The notes: generated by a model not told the origin, from the letters alone. A DNA stretch of 64,000 bases from Stictocephala bisonia (GCA_035578905.1 JAQJVL010000001.1:4766001-4830000), one strand, 5' to 3'. Counted from the first letter of the stretch, positions 1 through 11,278 are shown. Program-made: numbers and translations.

Positions 1-455
1 ATGGCTGACGCAGGATTTTTTTATCGTTTTACAATCTTACTTTATTTTTCAATCCGGTATTTTTGAACAGTTTTGGAAGTTTGTATTGTCAGCCATTTTT
101 AGAAAAATTAAAACAGACAATTTTGTAAAAGAGTAACATTTGTCCAGACTACAAAAATCAACCTTTTCTTGTGGTTAAAGTTTCATTGACTTACCTTTAG
201 TACTTTTTGTTTTAGACATGATTAAAGTTAAGCTTTACTCCAAAAGTGGTAAAATTTCGTGTGTTTTTTTGTATTCTACCTACTATAAAAAATTCTTAAA
301 GTCTTCAATCATGTAAGTTATATTAAATTACGTATAATTAAATAAGCTAAATTTTGGTGTACAACACAACATAATCGGATGAGTATTTATTTTGTAGCAG
401 AGGTTCAAACTCGAGTATATTGCTTTTTGAATCCGACAGAAATACCCTATATGTT
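1..455. other. Unassigned AT-rich DNA
   Basis: No open frame with family features and no repeat boundary seen. Homopolymer T runs and short A/T-rich words dominate. Confidence 0.5.
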
Positions 456-467
456 ATGTCAACACCA

Positions 468-952
468 ATGGTCGTGTATGGGTAAGGGGTTGGGGTGGTT
501 CAGTACCTGTATAGCCTATGAGTATAGGTGGGCGGATGGGTGAATACAACCGTAGGTGTATGAAAGGGCGAGTGGTTGGGTTTGTCAATACTTATATAGC
601 CTACGTCTATGGGATGATGGGTCAACACTGGCGTACCTGTATAGGTGGGTAGGTTAAAACACCACTGTACGTGTATTGGCCCACATTGACCCACAATATT
701 GACCCACAAACCCACTGGGTGGGTGGGTCAATATTACTTTTCGTGCATGGGTGGGGTGGTAAACAGCAATGTACGTGCATAGGTGGGTTTGTGGGTTAGT
801 CAATACCTTTATAGCCTACCTTTATTTATATAAGGTTGGCCGGATGGGTCGACACTGCTGTACGTGTATGGGTTAGTGGGTGGGTCAATATTACTGTACG
901 TGTATGTGGATGGAAGAGAGTCAATACCACTGTACGTGTATGGGTGAGCGGG
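468..952. repeat. CCCACCCA-type minisatellite, array 1
   Basis: Imperfect units of roughly 36-40 bp with the core GTGTATGGGTGGG on this strand plus variants of TCAATACCACTGTACGTG. The same unit, reverse-complemented, builds the arrays at 6.3 kb and 35.5-36.6 kb. The antisense frame across it is an artefact of the C-rich repeat. Confidence 0.85.
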
Positions 953-958
953 TGGTAT

Positions 959-1514
959 TTATAGAATCCGAAATAAAATCTACCAATAAAAATATATGTT
1001 ATCGAAAGGAGATTCTCTCCTTTGAAATGTCATGAAAATCATTATGAAAACAAAGTAAGAAAAACTGTAAACTTGTATTAAACTTAAGGGCCTTTATATA
1101 ATACAAATTCGTTGTTGACATTTTAACGGGCGAATTTTTTAGTAATTTTAGTATTTTGAAATTGATGAGTCTGGTAATTGTTTCAAGGTAACAGAAATAA
1201 ACAGGAAAAAATTCAGTGCCCTTACATCCAGGCGTTGTATAGTGCGGCTTTCAATGTATTGTCGGAAACATTTAATGTAAGCAGCAATTTAATGTATCAG
1301 ACTGAGATATTCGCAGTGTAATATCTCAAGTTAACATGTTTGAGATTTCCTCTTAACGTCGGTACGCTATCTCAGCAACTTGGGTTTCCTGCTTCAGATC
1401 GGATTCAGCACATCGCTCTCTCCCGCTGCGGTTAACTGAAAACACTTTTCATCTCTCATATTTTACATTAATTTCCAAGAGTATTTTTTGTACATTTTTA
1501 TTTACTTATTTTCA
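959..1514. other. Unassigned AT-rich DNA
   Basis: No recognisable coding or repeat. It leads directly into the dispersed repeat beginning at 1515. Confidence 0.4.
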
Positions 1515-1692
1515 AGACGCCGATCGTAGATGTATAGGCAAATACGAGTGACGAATGAGTGCGATGAGTGTAGATGAACGAGTGTAGATTGTTACTAAGG
1601 TCGACTGTTTCTTAGAAAAAGTCATTGAATAGTAGCCAAAAATCTAAGGCAGTTATGAGACTCACAGCTTAGCAAGGAATCGGAACCACCAA
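1515..1692 (+). repeat. Dispersed repeat A, copy 1
   Basis: Starts near AAGACGCCGATCGTAGA and ends near GGAATCGGAACCACC. It aligns by eye with 21,513-21,682 (+) and, reversed, with 15,883-16,062. All three share the order GACGCCGAT, GAATGAGTG, GTAGATGAACGA, a segment on the theme ATAGCC...GGCAACTA, then GGAATCCGAACC. No open frame or tRNA-like head is seen, so its class is unknown; it could be a SINE-like element or part of a larger transposon. Confidence 0.65.
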
Positions 1693-1849
1693 GCTGTAGT
1701 GACTGTCATATAAAAATGAAGAACGTGTAGTTTGTTTGAGCTATGATTTTCTTCAATAACAACACAAAAAGACATACAGACGCTAAACGAAGCGAAATAA
1801 ATTGTATTATCTTACAGGAATTTTTTGTTTATTTTAGTCTGATCATAAT

Positions 1850-1903
1850 GTAGACAGATAAAACACTATTTTCAGATATGAAAATAGTGTTTTGTCTGTC
1901 TAC
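1850..1903. other. 25-bp near-perfect inverted repeat (hairpin)
   Basis: The left arm 1850-1874 pairs with 1879-1903 over 25 positions; the only non-Watson-Crick pair is one G-T. The loop is four bases. The arm begins GTAGACAGA and ends CTATTTTCA. It could be a minimal foldback transposon relic or a hairpin RNA; no promoter can be shown. Confidence 0.85.
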
Positions 1904-2639
1904 GCAAGTGGCATTCTTAAATTTGAAGGGGGTGACCTTATTTTTTTATCAATCAGCATTTTGTTATTCGTTATGTTCTGTTTGATTAAAATAACATTTG
2001 GAGGCTAGATATAAACATTTTGAAGACGCTCGGATTACACTGGGACACAAGATTTTTAAAGAGACTTTTCAATACAAAGGGATAAGCTTTACACTTGGTT
2101 TTATTAACCATGAGACGCCTTGGACAGTGCGGACCCGTCAAAAGAGAAACTAGACAAAGAGTTCCAAATACAACGTGGATCAAAAGCCATGGGGATAACT
2201 TTCCCTGGTTCAGAAGTAAGGCGTGGTTAAGTGTGTGCTTTCGTGAAAGTCCAATCTGGATCATTTTCAAATATATTCAATCTTTCTCTATGACTGAATT
2301 GCATTTTGCAACTTGGGACCAGTTTTCGAAACTTACAGTATTGTAACTCACAATATTTTATTGTTATACTATTGTTAGAAGAAACCATTTCGCACGTCTG
2401 GTACGCCAACACAATCAACTCGGTTCTTATACTTACTAATATAGCCATCTTCCACTACGGCCCATTATTCCTTATGCATCGGAAATAGTATTAGATTTGT
2501 TTTCATTTTTGGCAGCAGGATGCATATATTTTGACATTTATGAACATAATAATGGTATACAGTTATTTTGAAAGAGAAAAATGACATTAAGAGTGTACAT
2601 TTTCGAATCCATATTTGTTCGTTCATTATTGATTCTTTT
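1904..2639. other. Unassigned, overlapping short frames
   Basis: The stretch from about 1990 to 2450 has mixed base composition and overlapping open frames of 60-94 codons on both strands. None shows a domain I recognise. Decayed transposon sequence is possible. Confidence 0.3.
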
Positions 2640-2789
2640 GTGAATCCATCTGGTCTAAGGAAAGTGAGCGTGGTTCACCGAAAACGATCACCATAATATT
2701 TGTGCATTTTGTACTTGTATTGTAATATATTTGTGCTTTTTGTACTTATTTTGTAATAAATTTGTGTTGTGTGACGTTTACTTGTACTG
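2640..2789 (+). mobile_element. Repeat C copy, truncated by MITE B
   Basis: Begins with GAATCCATCTGGTCTAAGG and a stem-loop (GTGAGCGTGGTTCAC), followed by about 27-bp units on the theme TTTGTGCATTTTGTACTTGT. It ends in GTGTGACGTTTACTTGTACT. The same architecture occurs at 14.46, 30.6-31.0 and 49.3-50.0 kb. The usual outer end (TATGTACCAACACGTATTA) is missing because the next repeat abuts at about 2790. Confidence 0.75.
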
Positions 2790-3134
2790 TTATTTATTGA
2801 ACAAAAGTTATGTATGAGGTGTCATTTTAAACGTTATCATATTACTCATTGAGTTTGCTTTTGATACTTTTATTACATACACCTAGTTTTGAAGAATAAG
2901 TGAAAATAAAAACTTCAAATTTCAACATTTTTTTTATTTCTTTCTACAAAACTAATTAGGAGTTCGCAAAGCAATTCCAACACGCAATATCAGTTTTTAT
3001 CAAATGCAATTCGTTTGGAAAAAGTCCGTTTAAAAATAACTGTTTGATTTAGATAGACGTGATCGTATGTCCAGTTCGAAAATATCATTGTTCTTATGGG
3101 ATTAAAACCAATATGGCCGAAATTCCCTGCATCT
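2790..3134. mobile_element. MITE B, one end missing
   Basis: About 345 bp matching the reverse complement of the intact element at 34,800-35,195. It keeps one terminal inverted repeat (TTAAAACCAATATGGCCG, then CTGCAT) followed by TTAA at 3135-3138. The other terminus is lost at the junction with repeat C. Small antisense frames inside it are not genes. Confidence 0.75.
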
Positions 3135-3138
3135 TTAA

Positions 3139-4283
3139 TTCGTGCGCTCCACAAAATTATCTTCAGTAACATTCAGTATTTTCCCAAAATATACAACCTA
3201 TTTTGTTTCTGTGTCCTTTATTACTTTTGTTATTTTATTTTTTGGAGCAAAGACGCTCATCTTGGTAGGAAAAAAAATCTATTCCCTGAAAACAACACCA
3301 CTTCTAAAATTATTTTTCTTAAGACGCCAACCGTAAAGACAGAGATGAATATGGATTGCGACCAATTTATTTATTTGCTGAATTTCGTGACGATCAAATA
3401 AAGGTTTATCGGTATTAAGATCTATATAATTCAATCATGTATATCAACATTAATTTCTATATACAAAGCTACGACCGCATTAGAATAAAATTCATATAGA
3501 GTAGATAACTACATGGATTCTTGGTAACAACATTATGTAAGAACAACTAAGGCATTTTCCACTTACTTGTCAATAGTTAAATGACTGGTTATTGTGAAAC
3601 CAAAAAAATAAAGAAATATTAGCTGCTAACAATTCTTTTTATTATTTTCCTATATCCTAAAGCTGTGTACATTTACAAGGAAAATAACCAACACAGACTT
3701 TTGGAAAGTCCAAATTTTACTGTCATTAATCATAGATGTGCATAAATTTAAAGTTTAAGTAAATTTTAACTTTAGGTATAAGGTTAAGTTTATGATACCT
3801 TTAATCTTTAAAATTAAATTGTAAAAACCTTTAAGATTAACAAAAATCTTACGAAAATCATGATTTTGCCTTATACAAACACTGTATGGGTTTACGCGTC
3901 ATATATTCTTTCTTAATCTTTAAACGGCAATTTTGAATCGTGACTTCATACCTAAGTGCTTTTGCCTTTGTTATAGTCGCTTTGAAAATGTAGATGCGTG
4001 GTGTATCTTACAATAAAGACACTGACAAGATCAGAATTAGTTTTTTTAGAAGTAGTTGTCTTTATCTTTTGGCACTTCGTGTGGTAAGAACATAACAAAA
4101 CAGAAATATAAGAGAAGGATTGAAAATCAAAAATCAAAGTACAATGTACTTGTGTCTTATAATTTTACTACTGATCTTCCGTCACAGAGATAAGTCACCG
4201 TTTCGAATAATAACGAAGATAAGATCTTTTTAAACTGAAATGTAGTCATTGACTGAATAGAGTTAATCGTATACTGGAACGAT
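3139..4283. other. Unassigned AT-rich DNA
   Basis: No repeat shared with the rest of the window and no convincing open frame. 3,730-3,860 is locally repetitive in TTTAA/AAGTTTAAG words. Confidence 0.4.
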
Positions 4284-5012
4284 CTGGTGATCCACCCAGC
4301 ATCACTCAACACACATGACTGGTGATCCGTCCACCATCACTCAACACACATGACTGGTGATCCGTCCACCATCACTCAACACACATGACTGGTGATCCGT
4401 CCACCATCACTCAACACACATGACTGGTGATCCGTCCACCATCACTCAACACACATGACTGGTGATCCGTCAACCCTCGCTCAACACACATGACTGGTGA
4501 TCCGTCCACCATCACTCAACACACATGACTGGTGATCCACCCACCATCACTCAACACACATGACTGGTGATCCACCCACCATCACTCAACACACATGACT
4601 GGTGATCCGTCCACCCTCGCTCAACACACATGACTGGTGATCCGTCCACCCTCCCTCAACACACATGACTGGTGATCCACGCACTCTTACTCAACACATA
4701 TAACTGGTGATCCACCCACCCTCTCTCAACACATATGACCGACTGGTAATCCACCCACCCTCAATAAACACAAATGGCAACTAGTGATCCACCCACCCTC
4801 AATAAACATAAATGGCAACTGGTGATCCACCCACCTTCACTCAAAACACTCGACTGGTGATCCACCCACCCTAATTCAACACTCATGATGACTGGTGATC
4901 CATCCATCCTCTCTCAACACACATGACGACTGTTGATCCACTCACCCTCACTCAACACTAATGCCGACTGGTGATCGACACACCCCCTCAATACAACATG
5001 ACAACTGGTTAT
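4284..5012. repeat. 35-bp tandem satellite, about 20 units
   Basis: Unit CTGGTGATCCGTCCACCATC followed by ACTCAACACACATGA. The first ten units are nearly identical; units after about 4,670 diverge and gain 2-4 bp insertions. The graded decay towards the right suggests the homogenised core lies to the left. Confidence 0.95.
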
Positions 5013-5715
5013 TCACCTGTATTTTTGCTTTTCGTAAGATATTAGTGGAAATTATTGAACCCTTGAACAACTTATTTTAGTGTTATATTTAAAAAAAACT
5101 GCAACAAGATCAATATGCATCTTAAAAATAGAATATTTAACAAATAAAACTCCCAGTTTTTTGTAAAGTGATTGTGATCCTTTAAGCGATATGATTACTT
5201 AATCAAAAAGGAGGCTGGTTTATTCTCTCCTGATGAATTACTCGCACAATACTGACCGTGTGGCTGCACTCATAAATAATAGGGGTGAACAACCTGTTGC
5301 GACTACTCTCTCTAGAGAAGGGGTGGGGATCTACTGAGGGAAGTGGACTTACGACCGCCTCCTGTCTTCTAAGATCTTGATGTCCTACAATAGACTTTCT
5401 TGTAGGGAAGGTGGTCTTGATCATATCCGCAACAAGTAATGGGCCAGTAGCAAAATATTAGAATTGTAAGTGATGAAAGCAAAAAAATTAAGGTACGATT
5501 TTTTTTGAACATTTTGTTTAAAATTTCTTAAAAAAAATTATCAAAAATATGAATACCCACAATTAAATTGAAATTAATTATGGGGTACTTAATTGACAGA
5601 ACTAAAGTTACAATTTTGGTATATCTCGCTAACACAAACCCACATTTACAATTATGGATTTCATCGCAGACACAAACTTAATTACAACAAGAACGGAAAC
5701 TTGTAATAAAACAAC
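5013..5715. other. Unassigned
   Basis: 5,203-5,430 is less AT-rich than its surroundings and carries an antisense 73-codon frame without recognisable domains. It might be old transposon coding sequence. The rest is AT-rich. Confidence 0.3.
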
Positions 5716-5769
5716 TTTTCCAGTTACAGTGATTGAATATCCTTCTGACAACACTCAAGCTACCAATTT

Positions 5770-5935
5770 TTAAATATATTTATTTTTTAACTTCACTCGT
5801 CAGTTTACATGGACCTGCAAGCCTGTGCGTGAACTTTATTCAACGAGTGAAGTACCGACCGTTGGCTCAGAGAGCATTCGAACTTGGAACTTGCCCTCCG
5901 CAGCCAAAGCCTTAGCCACTGAGTTACCACGTCTA
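5770..5935 (-). mobile_element. tRNA-derived SINE (SINE1), copy 1
   Basis: Read on the minus strand, the head (about 5,868-5,935) is tRNA-like: GTGGTAACTCAGTGGCTAAG then AAGTTCGAATGC as the B-box-like segment. The body carries CACGCACAGGCTTGCAGG, CCATGTAAAC and CGAGTGAAGTT, then an A/T-rich tail near 5,772-5,790. The same body occurs at 6.63 and 11.33 kb. Non-coding; transcription by RNA polymerase III would be expected for this class. Confidence 0.75.
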
Positions 5936-5972
5936 AAGCGAGAAAATTTCAAAACGCAACTAAGATGTTCCC

Positions 5973-5976
<4 letters not shown>

Positions 5977-6032
<56 letters not shown>
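5977..6032. repeat. (TA)n microsatellite
   Basis: About 28 uninterrupted TA dinucleotides. The paralogous position in the second duplicate (near 10,966) has only a short TATATATA. Confidence 0.95.
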
Positions 6033-6034
<2 letters not shown>

Positions 6035-6317
6035 GCTGTCCCATCAGCAAGATAGTTAATTTATGTATTCAAGTTAGGAAGACTTATGTTATTTGATATC
6101 ACAGTTCCTTCTAGAACACATTTTACTTAGCCAGCTGTTGATTTGAATAGTAACGTTTGTATTTTTAAGTAGAAATGCATTGTATTCAGCAAGCTAGTTG
6201 ATTATTATTTCAATAGAAACAGGAGCAATATATTTAAAAAAATCACAATCCACCAACATATTTGAAAACTGATATATTGCAAAACAACAAAAAATGTGTT
6301 CTATATCGCAACGCATC

Positions 6318-6550
6318 AAGATCACTATACGTGTATAGGTGGGCAGGTGGATCAATACCAGTATACGTGTATGGGTGGGCGGGTGGATCAATATCATTGT
6401 ATTTGTATGGGTGGGTAGGTGGGTAAGTCGATACCACTGTAGTGTATGTTTTGGTAGGTGGAAATAAATACGGATAGTGATATTGACCCACCCACCCACC
6501 CATACAAGTACAGTGATATTGATCCACCCGCCCACCCTTACACGTACAGT
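6318..6550. repeat. CCCACCCA-type minisatellite, array 2
   Basis: Units of about 36 bp with TATGGGTGGGCGGGTGGATC on one side and the opposite orientation (CCCACCCATACAAGTACAGT) near 6,485-6,545, so the array is itself partly inverted. 6,487-6,501 is four CCC runs separated by single A residues, a textbook G-quadruplex motif on the minus strand. Confidence 0.85.
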
Positions 6551-6554
6551 GATA

Positions 6555-6589
6555 TCGAAAACAAGTATGTGTTAAATACTTGTTTTCGA
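6555..6589. other. 14-bp perfect inverted repeat
   Basis: TCGAAAACAAGTAT at 6,555-6,568 pairs perfectly with 6,576-6,589 across a 7-base loop. Only the right arm exists in the second duplicate (near 11,275), so the palindrome is specific to this copy. Confidence 0.8.
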
Positions 6590-6627
6590 GGGGTGATACA
6601 TAAAACGTGAGCCCATTTCACGCTGTC

Positions 6628-6782
6628 TTTGCTAGAGTAGTAGTTCAGTAGCTAAAGCTTTGCCCGCAAGGTCCACATTGCGAATCCCAAGCTTAGCTTA
6701 CGGTTGGGGCTTTAGTGTTGAATGCGTTTCACGCATAGGCCTTCAGGCCCATGTAAACAGGCGAGTAAAGTTAGAAAAAAAT
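6628..6782 (+). mobile_element. SINE1, copy 2
   Basis: The head carries TAGTTCAGTAG (6,641-6,651), a full match to the A-box consensus TRGYNNANNNG, and ATTGCGAATCCC (about 6,677-6,688), a near match to the B box. The body shows TTTCACGCATAGGCCTTCAG, CCATGTAAAC and GCGAGTAAAGTTA and ends in AAAAAAATA. Non-coding retroposon. Confidence 0.8.
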
Positions 6783-7530
6783 ATTTGTCTGTGTTAAGCT
6801 TTTTTATTGATTTGTTATGTACTTTGTACCAAAGCAAGAAAAAAGGGAAAAAATTCTAAAAAATTAATTGATCTCCTCGTTCTGGAAGTCAAATAGAGCG
6901 CACAGACGAGTTGCAACGGCGGCCTCGTTATCCCGTTGTGCTGAGGCCTGAGGCTAGGCTACTTTCTGCATTGTCCTTGAGGATCGGTCTATTACCTCAA
7001 CAATGATAGTATCTTCGTCACTGCCTAGTATTTGTTTTCATTTGCCTAATTGTGTCATCTTAAGTGTCATGGTCAAATTTGTTAGTGGTGCACTCATTCC
7101 GTCTATGCAATTATCCTTGTAAAGCCAACATTTGATTGTTAATTCATTTGGAGATATCCAACTCTTCAAATATCTAAAAAAATAAGCGTGTTAAGAAGTA
7201 CAAAAGTCTTCTGTATCTTATCTTACATTTCAGTAGAAAATGGATTTATAAGAGTTAAATCAGATCATAATGAAATAACCATAAGCTTCTACATGCTCTG
7301 AAAAGACTTAATCTGATAAGTCACGTCTTCTTGGGAACGACTACGATTGACAATCGAAAAAAAACATAATATGAAAATGTTAACAATCAATAGTCTACAA
7401 CAAAATCTACAATTTATTCAACCCGTTATTATTGTAATAATCAATAATTTGAGCTTTCCCATACAATACGATCCTTGAGGATAGTCCCTCTTAGAAACCG
7501 ACATTCAACAACTCCCAGCCATTCTACACC

Positions 7531-7602
7531 CAGACCGTTGGCTCAGAGGGCATTCGAACTTGGAACTTGCCCTCCGCAGCCAACTTAGACACTGAGTTAC
7601 CA
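7531..7602 (-). mobile_element. SINE1 head fragment
   Basis: The tRNA-like head is nearly identical to that at 5,868-5,935, but the conserved body is absent because the sequence switches at about 7,530 to the end of the segmental duplication. It therefore marks the right breakpoint of that duplicate. Confidence 0.7.
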
Positions 7603-7739
7603 CGCCGGGAAATGAGTTATTTCACTAATACAAACTGCAGTTACAGTGAATGAATATCTCTCAAAAAACTCAAGCTACAATAATGTGTCATCTTAGTAAT
7701 ACAAACTCCAGATACATTTTAAATGCCTTATGGCTGGCC

Positions 7740-8397
7740 GTTTGTCTCTAGGGTAATGCTGACGATGCCATGCTGATATTGCCTGCTCAGGCAGCAACAG
7801 GGATGTAGGAGCAGATAAACACACTCTCCCCATGGCTTGAGAAGTGGAGGATTGCCATAAATAAGAGTAATGCCATATATCTCAGGAAGAAAAGGGGGAT
7901 GCCTCGTGCTGAGCCACAGCCGGTCACCCCAGACGGCCAACCCAAAGCCTGGAAGAGTACTGTAAAGTATCTTGGCGTGACTTGATTCCAGGATTAGATT
8001 CAACAAGCACGCATCAACAAATTTTACTGAGGCAAAGCAGCTAGTGGGCATGCTCAACCCTCTTATCGGTTGGAAGTCGAAGCTGCCTGTTGGTGCTAAG
8101 CTATCTGGCGACTGTCAGGACCTGCAGGGCTTTGCGTGCTCTCTGCAGCCGATCCAACAGGATGAAGCTTCAGACTGTTCAGAACAAGTCCCTTAGGTAC
8201 ATGTATCGACAACCTTGATTCGTCCAGAACATAATGGTCTTCAAACATCGACGCTGGCTGACTACGCGGTTGCACCGTCTCGGAAGCTCTTCGAGGCTGC
8301 TTCCAACAAACCAGCCATCGCGGAAATAGTAAGAAGAGATGGGCCTGAAGACTTCCGCCCAATGCCTGCAGCCGTCCTAGACGACGACCCTCCATAG
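7740..8397 (+). pseudogene. LINE ORF2 fragment, R1/jockey-like reverse transcriptase
   Basis: The frame starting near 7,752 reads NADDAMLILP, the catalytic A-D-D box of a non-LTR reverse transcriptase. It continues with SPWLEKWRIAINKSNAIYL and then KYLGVT, the order expected in the palm and thumb regions. In-frame stops and frameshifts break it after KYLGVT. The last 60 codons (8,215-8,397) reopen with IRRDGPEDFRP-like C-terminal features of this clade (seen here as VRRDGPEDFRPMP). The 5' part of ORF2 is missing, as is usual for 5'-truncated copies. Retrotransposition enzyme; this copy is dead. The clade is inferred from motif style, not from a search. Confidence 0.8.
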
Positions 8398-8755
8398 ATC
8401 ACACACATGCTCCGTAGCATAAGCTGAGCAAAGCTTATGCAATTGATTGATGAATGAATTTTTCCTGTTGCAGGAGCAGAGCCAGGACTCTTACTTAAAA
8501 CTACCGGATATGTATGTATTAATGTTATGTTTCAGATTTTACTCCCCAGACAGTGGGCTAAGCCTGGAAGCTGGATCGGTTATGTGAGAGCATGACAGCA
8601 GGGCTGGCCTCTCCCTCCCTCGGGAGGTCAGGCTGGACCTGATGCTCTGCAATTTTAAGGTGTAGTGCCAGAAGGTTTTAGTGGGTAAAAATCCTACACT
8701 ACTAGCTGAAGCTAGTGTCTTTTGGAGATTTCCCCCTGCCTAAAAAAATTTATAT
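8398..8755 (+). mobile_element. Probable LINE 3' untranslated tail
   Basis: It directly follows the ORF2 stop and is GC-richer than its surroundings. It includes GGTTTTAGTGGGTAAAAATC and ends at CCCCCTGCCTAAAAAAATT. The end is set by the A-rich run and the return to AT-rich DNA; attribution to the LINE rests on contiguity. Confidence 0.55.
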
Positions 8756-8819
8756 GTATCCTAAAAGGCTCCACAATCAATTCACCGCAGTTACGCACTT
8801 GATATATATATTATTTACG

Positions 8820-10548
8820 TCCTCCAACCTAGACGTATAAGGTATATTTGATATACGCTCAACTTTCACAACGTGTAAGGTATATTTGGTATACACTCTC
8901 CTACCACTACGTGTAAGGTATATTTGATATTCGCCCTCCTACCACTACGTGTAAGGTATATTTGATATACGCCCTCCTACCACGACGTGTAAGGTATATT
9001 TGATATACACTCTCCTACCAATACGTGTAAGGTATATTTGATATACGCCCTCCTACCACGACGTGTAAGGTATATTTGATATACACTCTCCTACCACTAC
9101 GTGTAAGGTATATTTGATGTACACTCTCCTACCACGACGTGTAAGGTATATTTGATGTACACTCTCCTACCAATACGTGTAAGGTATATTTGATATACGC
9201 CCTCCTACCACGACGTGTAAGGTATATTTTATATACGCCCAACTTCCACTACGTGTAAGGTATATTTGATATACACTCTCCTTCCACTACGTGTAAGGTA
9301 TATTTGATATACGCCCTCCTACCACGACGTCTAAGGTATATTTGATATACACTCTCCTACCACGACGTGTAAGGTATATTTGATATACGCCCTCCTACCA
9401 CGACGTGTAAGGTATATTTGATATACGCCCTCCTACCACGACGTGTAAGGTATATTTGATGTACACTCTCCTACCACGACGTGTAAGGTATATTTGATAT
9501 ACACTCTCCTACCACGACGTGTAAGGTATATTTGATATACACTCTCCTACCACGACGTGTAAAGTATATTTGATATACGCCCAACTTCCACTACGTGTAA
9601 GGTATATTTGATATACACTCTCCTTCCACGACTTGTATTGGTAGGAGTGGTAGTGGTAGGAGGGCGTATATTTGATATACACCCTCCTACCACTACGTGT
9701 AAGGTATATTTGATATACACTCTCCTTCCACTACGTGTAAGGTATATTTGATACACGCCCTCCTACCACGACGTGTAAGGTATATTTGATATACACTCTC
9801 CTTCCAGTACGTGTAAGGTATATTTGATATACACTCTCCTACCACGACGTGTAAGGTATATTTGATGTACACTCTCCTTCCACTATGTGTAAGGTATATT
9901 TGATATACGCCCTCCTACCACTACGTGTAAGGTATATTTGATATACGCCCTCCTTCCACTACGTGTAAGGTATATTTGATATACGCCCTCCTACCACGAC
10001 GTGTAAGGTATATTTGATATACACTCTCCTTCCACTACGTGTAAGGTATATTTGATATACACTCTCCTACCACGACGTGTAAGGTATATTTGATATATAC
10101 TCTCCTTCCACTACGTGTAAGGTATATTTGATATACACTCTCCTACCACTACGTGTAAGGTATATTTGATATACACTCTCCTTCCACTACGTGTAAGGTA
10201 TATTTGATATGCAATCTTCTACTACTACGTGTAAGGTATATTTGATGTACACTCTCCTACCACGACGTGTAAGGTATATTTGATGTACACTCTCCTACCA
10301 CTATATGTAAGGTATATTTGATGTACACTCTTCTACCACGACGTGTAAGGTATATTTGATATACACTCTCCTACCACGACGTGTAAGGTATATTTGATGT
10401 ACACTCTCCTACCACGACGTGTAAGGTATATTTGATATACACTCTCCTACCAATACGTGTAAGGTATATTTGATATACGCCCTCCTACCACGACGTCTAA
10501 GGTATATTTGATATACGCCCTCCTACCACTACGTGTAAGATATATTTT
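8820..10548. repeat. 38-bp tandem satellite, about 45 units
   Basis: Unit CGTGTAAGGTATATTTGATA followed by TACGCCCTCCTACCACGA. Variable positions split units into types (CGCCC or CACTC; CTACCACGA, CTTCCACTA or CAACTTCCA) arranged irregularly. Each unit holds GTATATTTGATATAC, an inverted repeat with 5-bp arms. At about 9,632-9,665 a short block is inverted (GGTAGGAGTGGTAGTGGTAG), the only orientation switch in the array. Confidence 0.95.
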
Positions 10549-10930
10549 TGAAAGCCTAAACCAAGTCAATAATTAGTTTATACTGAGACGTTGCGGTGGG
10601 GAGCACGTCCTTCGTTCCTGGACATGATAATTAATTATACCACTTTGTTAGACATGTTTGGAGGACAGCATCCTGGCGGTAAAATCCTATTCTACATGGA
10701 AAACTCAGAAAACAACAACAACTATCTTCTCATCTCCAAGCCTGGACAACCAGTTTAATTGCTCTCTGGCGGACACTAATTAGAAGAAAAATATTGAAGA
10801 AGGAATTATAATATTGCCTGCAATACTATACCTTATATCTCCATGCAGTTCGTAGCTCGTGCCTGATGTACAAATTTTTACATGAATTTAATGTAAATAG
10901 GCATATACATTGGAGTCATGTTCAAACGCA
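10549..10930. other. Unassigned single-copy stretch
   Basis: Lies between the 38-bp satellite and the second duplicate. It has mixed composition; no motif or open frame recognised. Confidence 0.35.
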
Positions 10931-11230
10931 AAAATTTCAAAACGCAACTAATTTGTTCCCATATGTATATATACGCTGTCCCATCAGCAAGATAGTTAAT
11001 TTATTCAAGTTAGGAAGACTTATGTTATTTGATATCATAGTTCCTTCTAGAACACATTTTACTTAGCCAGCTGTTGATTTGAATAATACAGTTTGTATTT
11101 TTAAGTAGGAATGAATTTGTATCCAGCAAGCTAGTTGATTATTATTTCAATGGAAACAGGAGCAATATATTTTTAAAAAATCACAATCCACCAACATATT
11201 TGAAAACTTATATATTGCAAAACAACAAAA

Positions 11231-11233
<3 letters not shown>

Positions 11234-11276
<43 letters not shown>
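11234..11276. repeat. (TA)n microsatellite
   Basis: About 21 TA dinucleotides, standing where copy 1 of the duplication carries its minisatellite. Confidence 0.9.

Positions 11277-11278
<2 letters not shown>

Larger units (their letters stand above)
5943..7530. repeat. Segmental duplication, copy 1
   Basis: Starts AAAATTTCAAAACGCAACTA and collinear with 10,931-12,236 with only scattered differences. It contains a (TA)n tract at 5,977-6,032 that is nearly absent in copy 2, and a CCCACCCA minisatellite at 6,318-6,550 where copy 2 has a (TA)n tract. It also contains a SINE1 copy (6,628-6,782). This copy is flanked on both sides by minus-strand SINE1 sequences; copy 2 is not. Confidence 0.9.

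Noticed and set aside
4284..5012. CRISPR array
   Set aside because: The repeats are contiguous with no unique spacers, and the surroundings are eukaryotic; it is a simple satellite.
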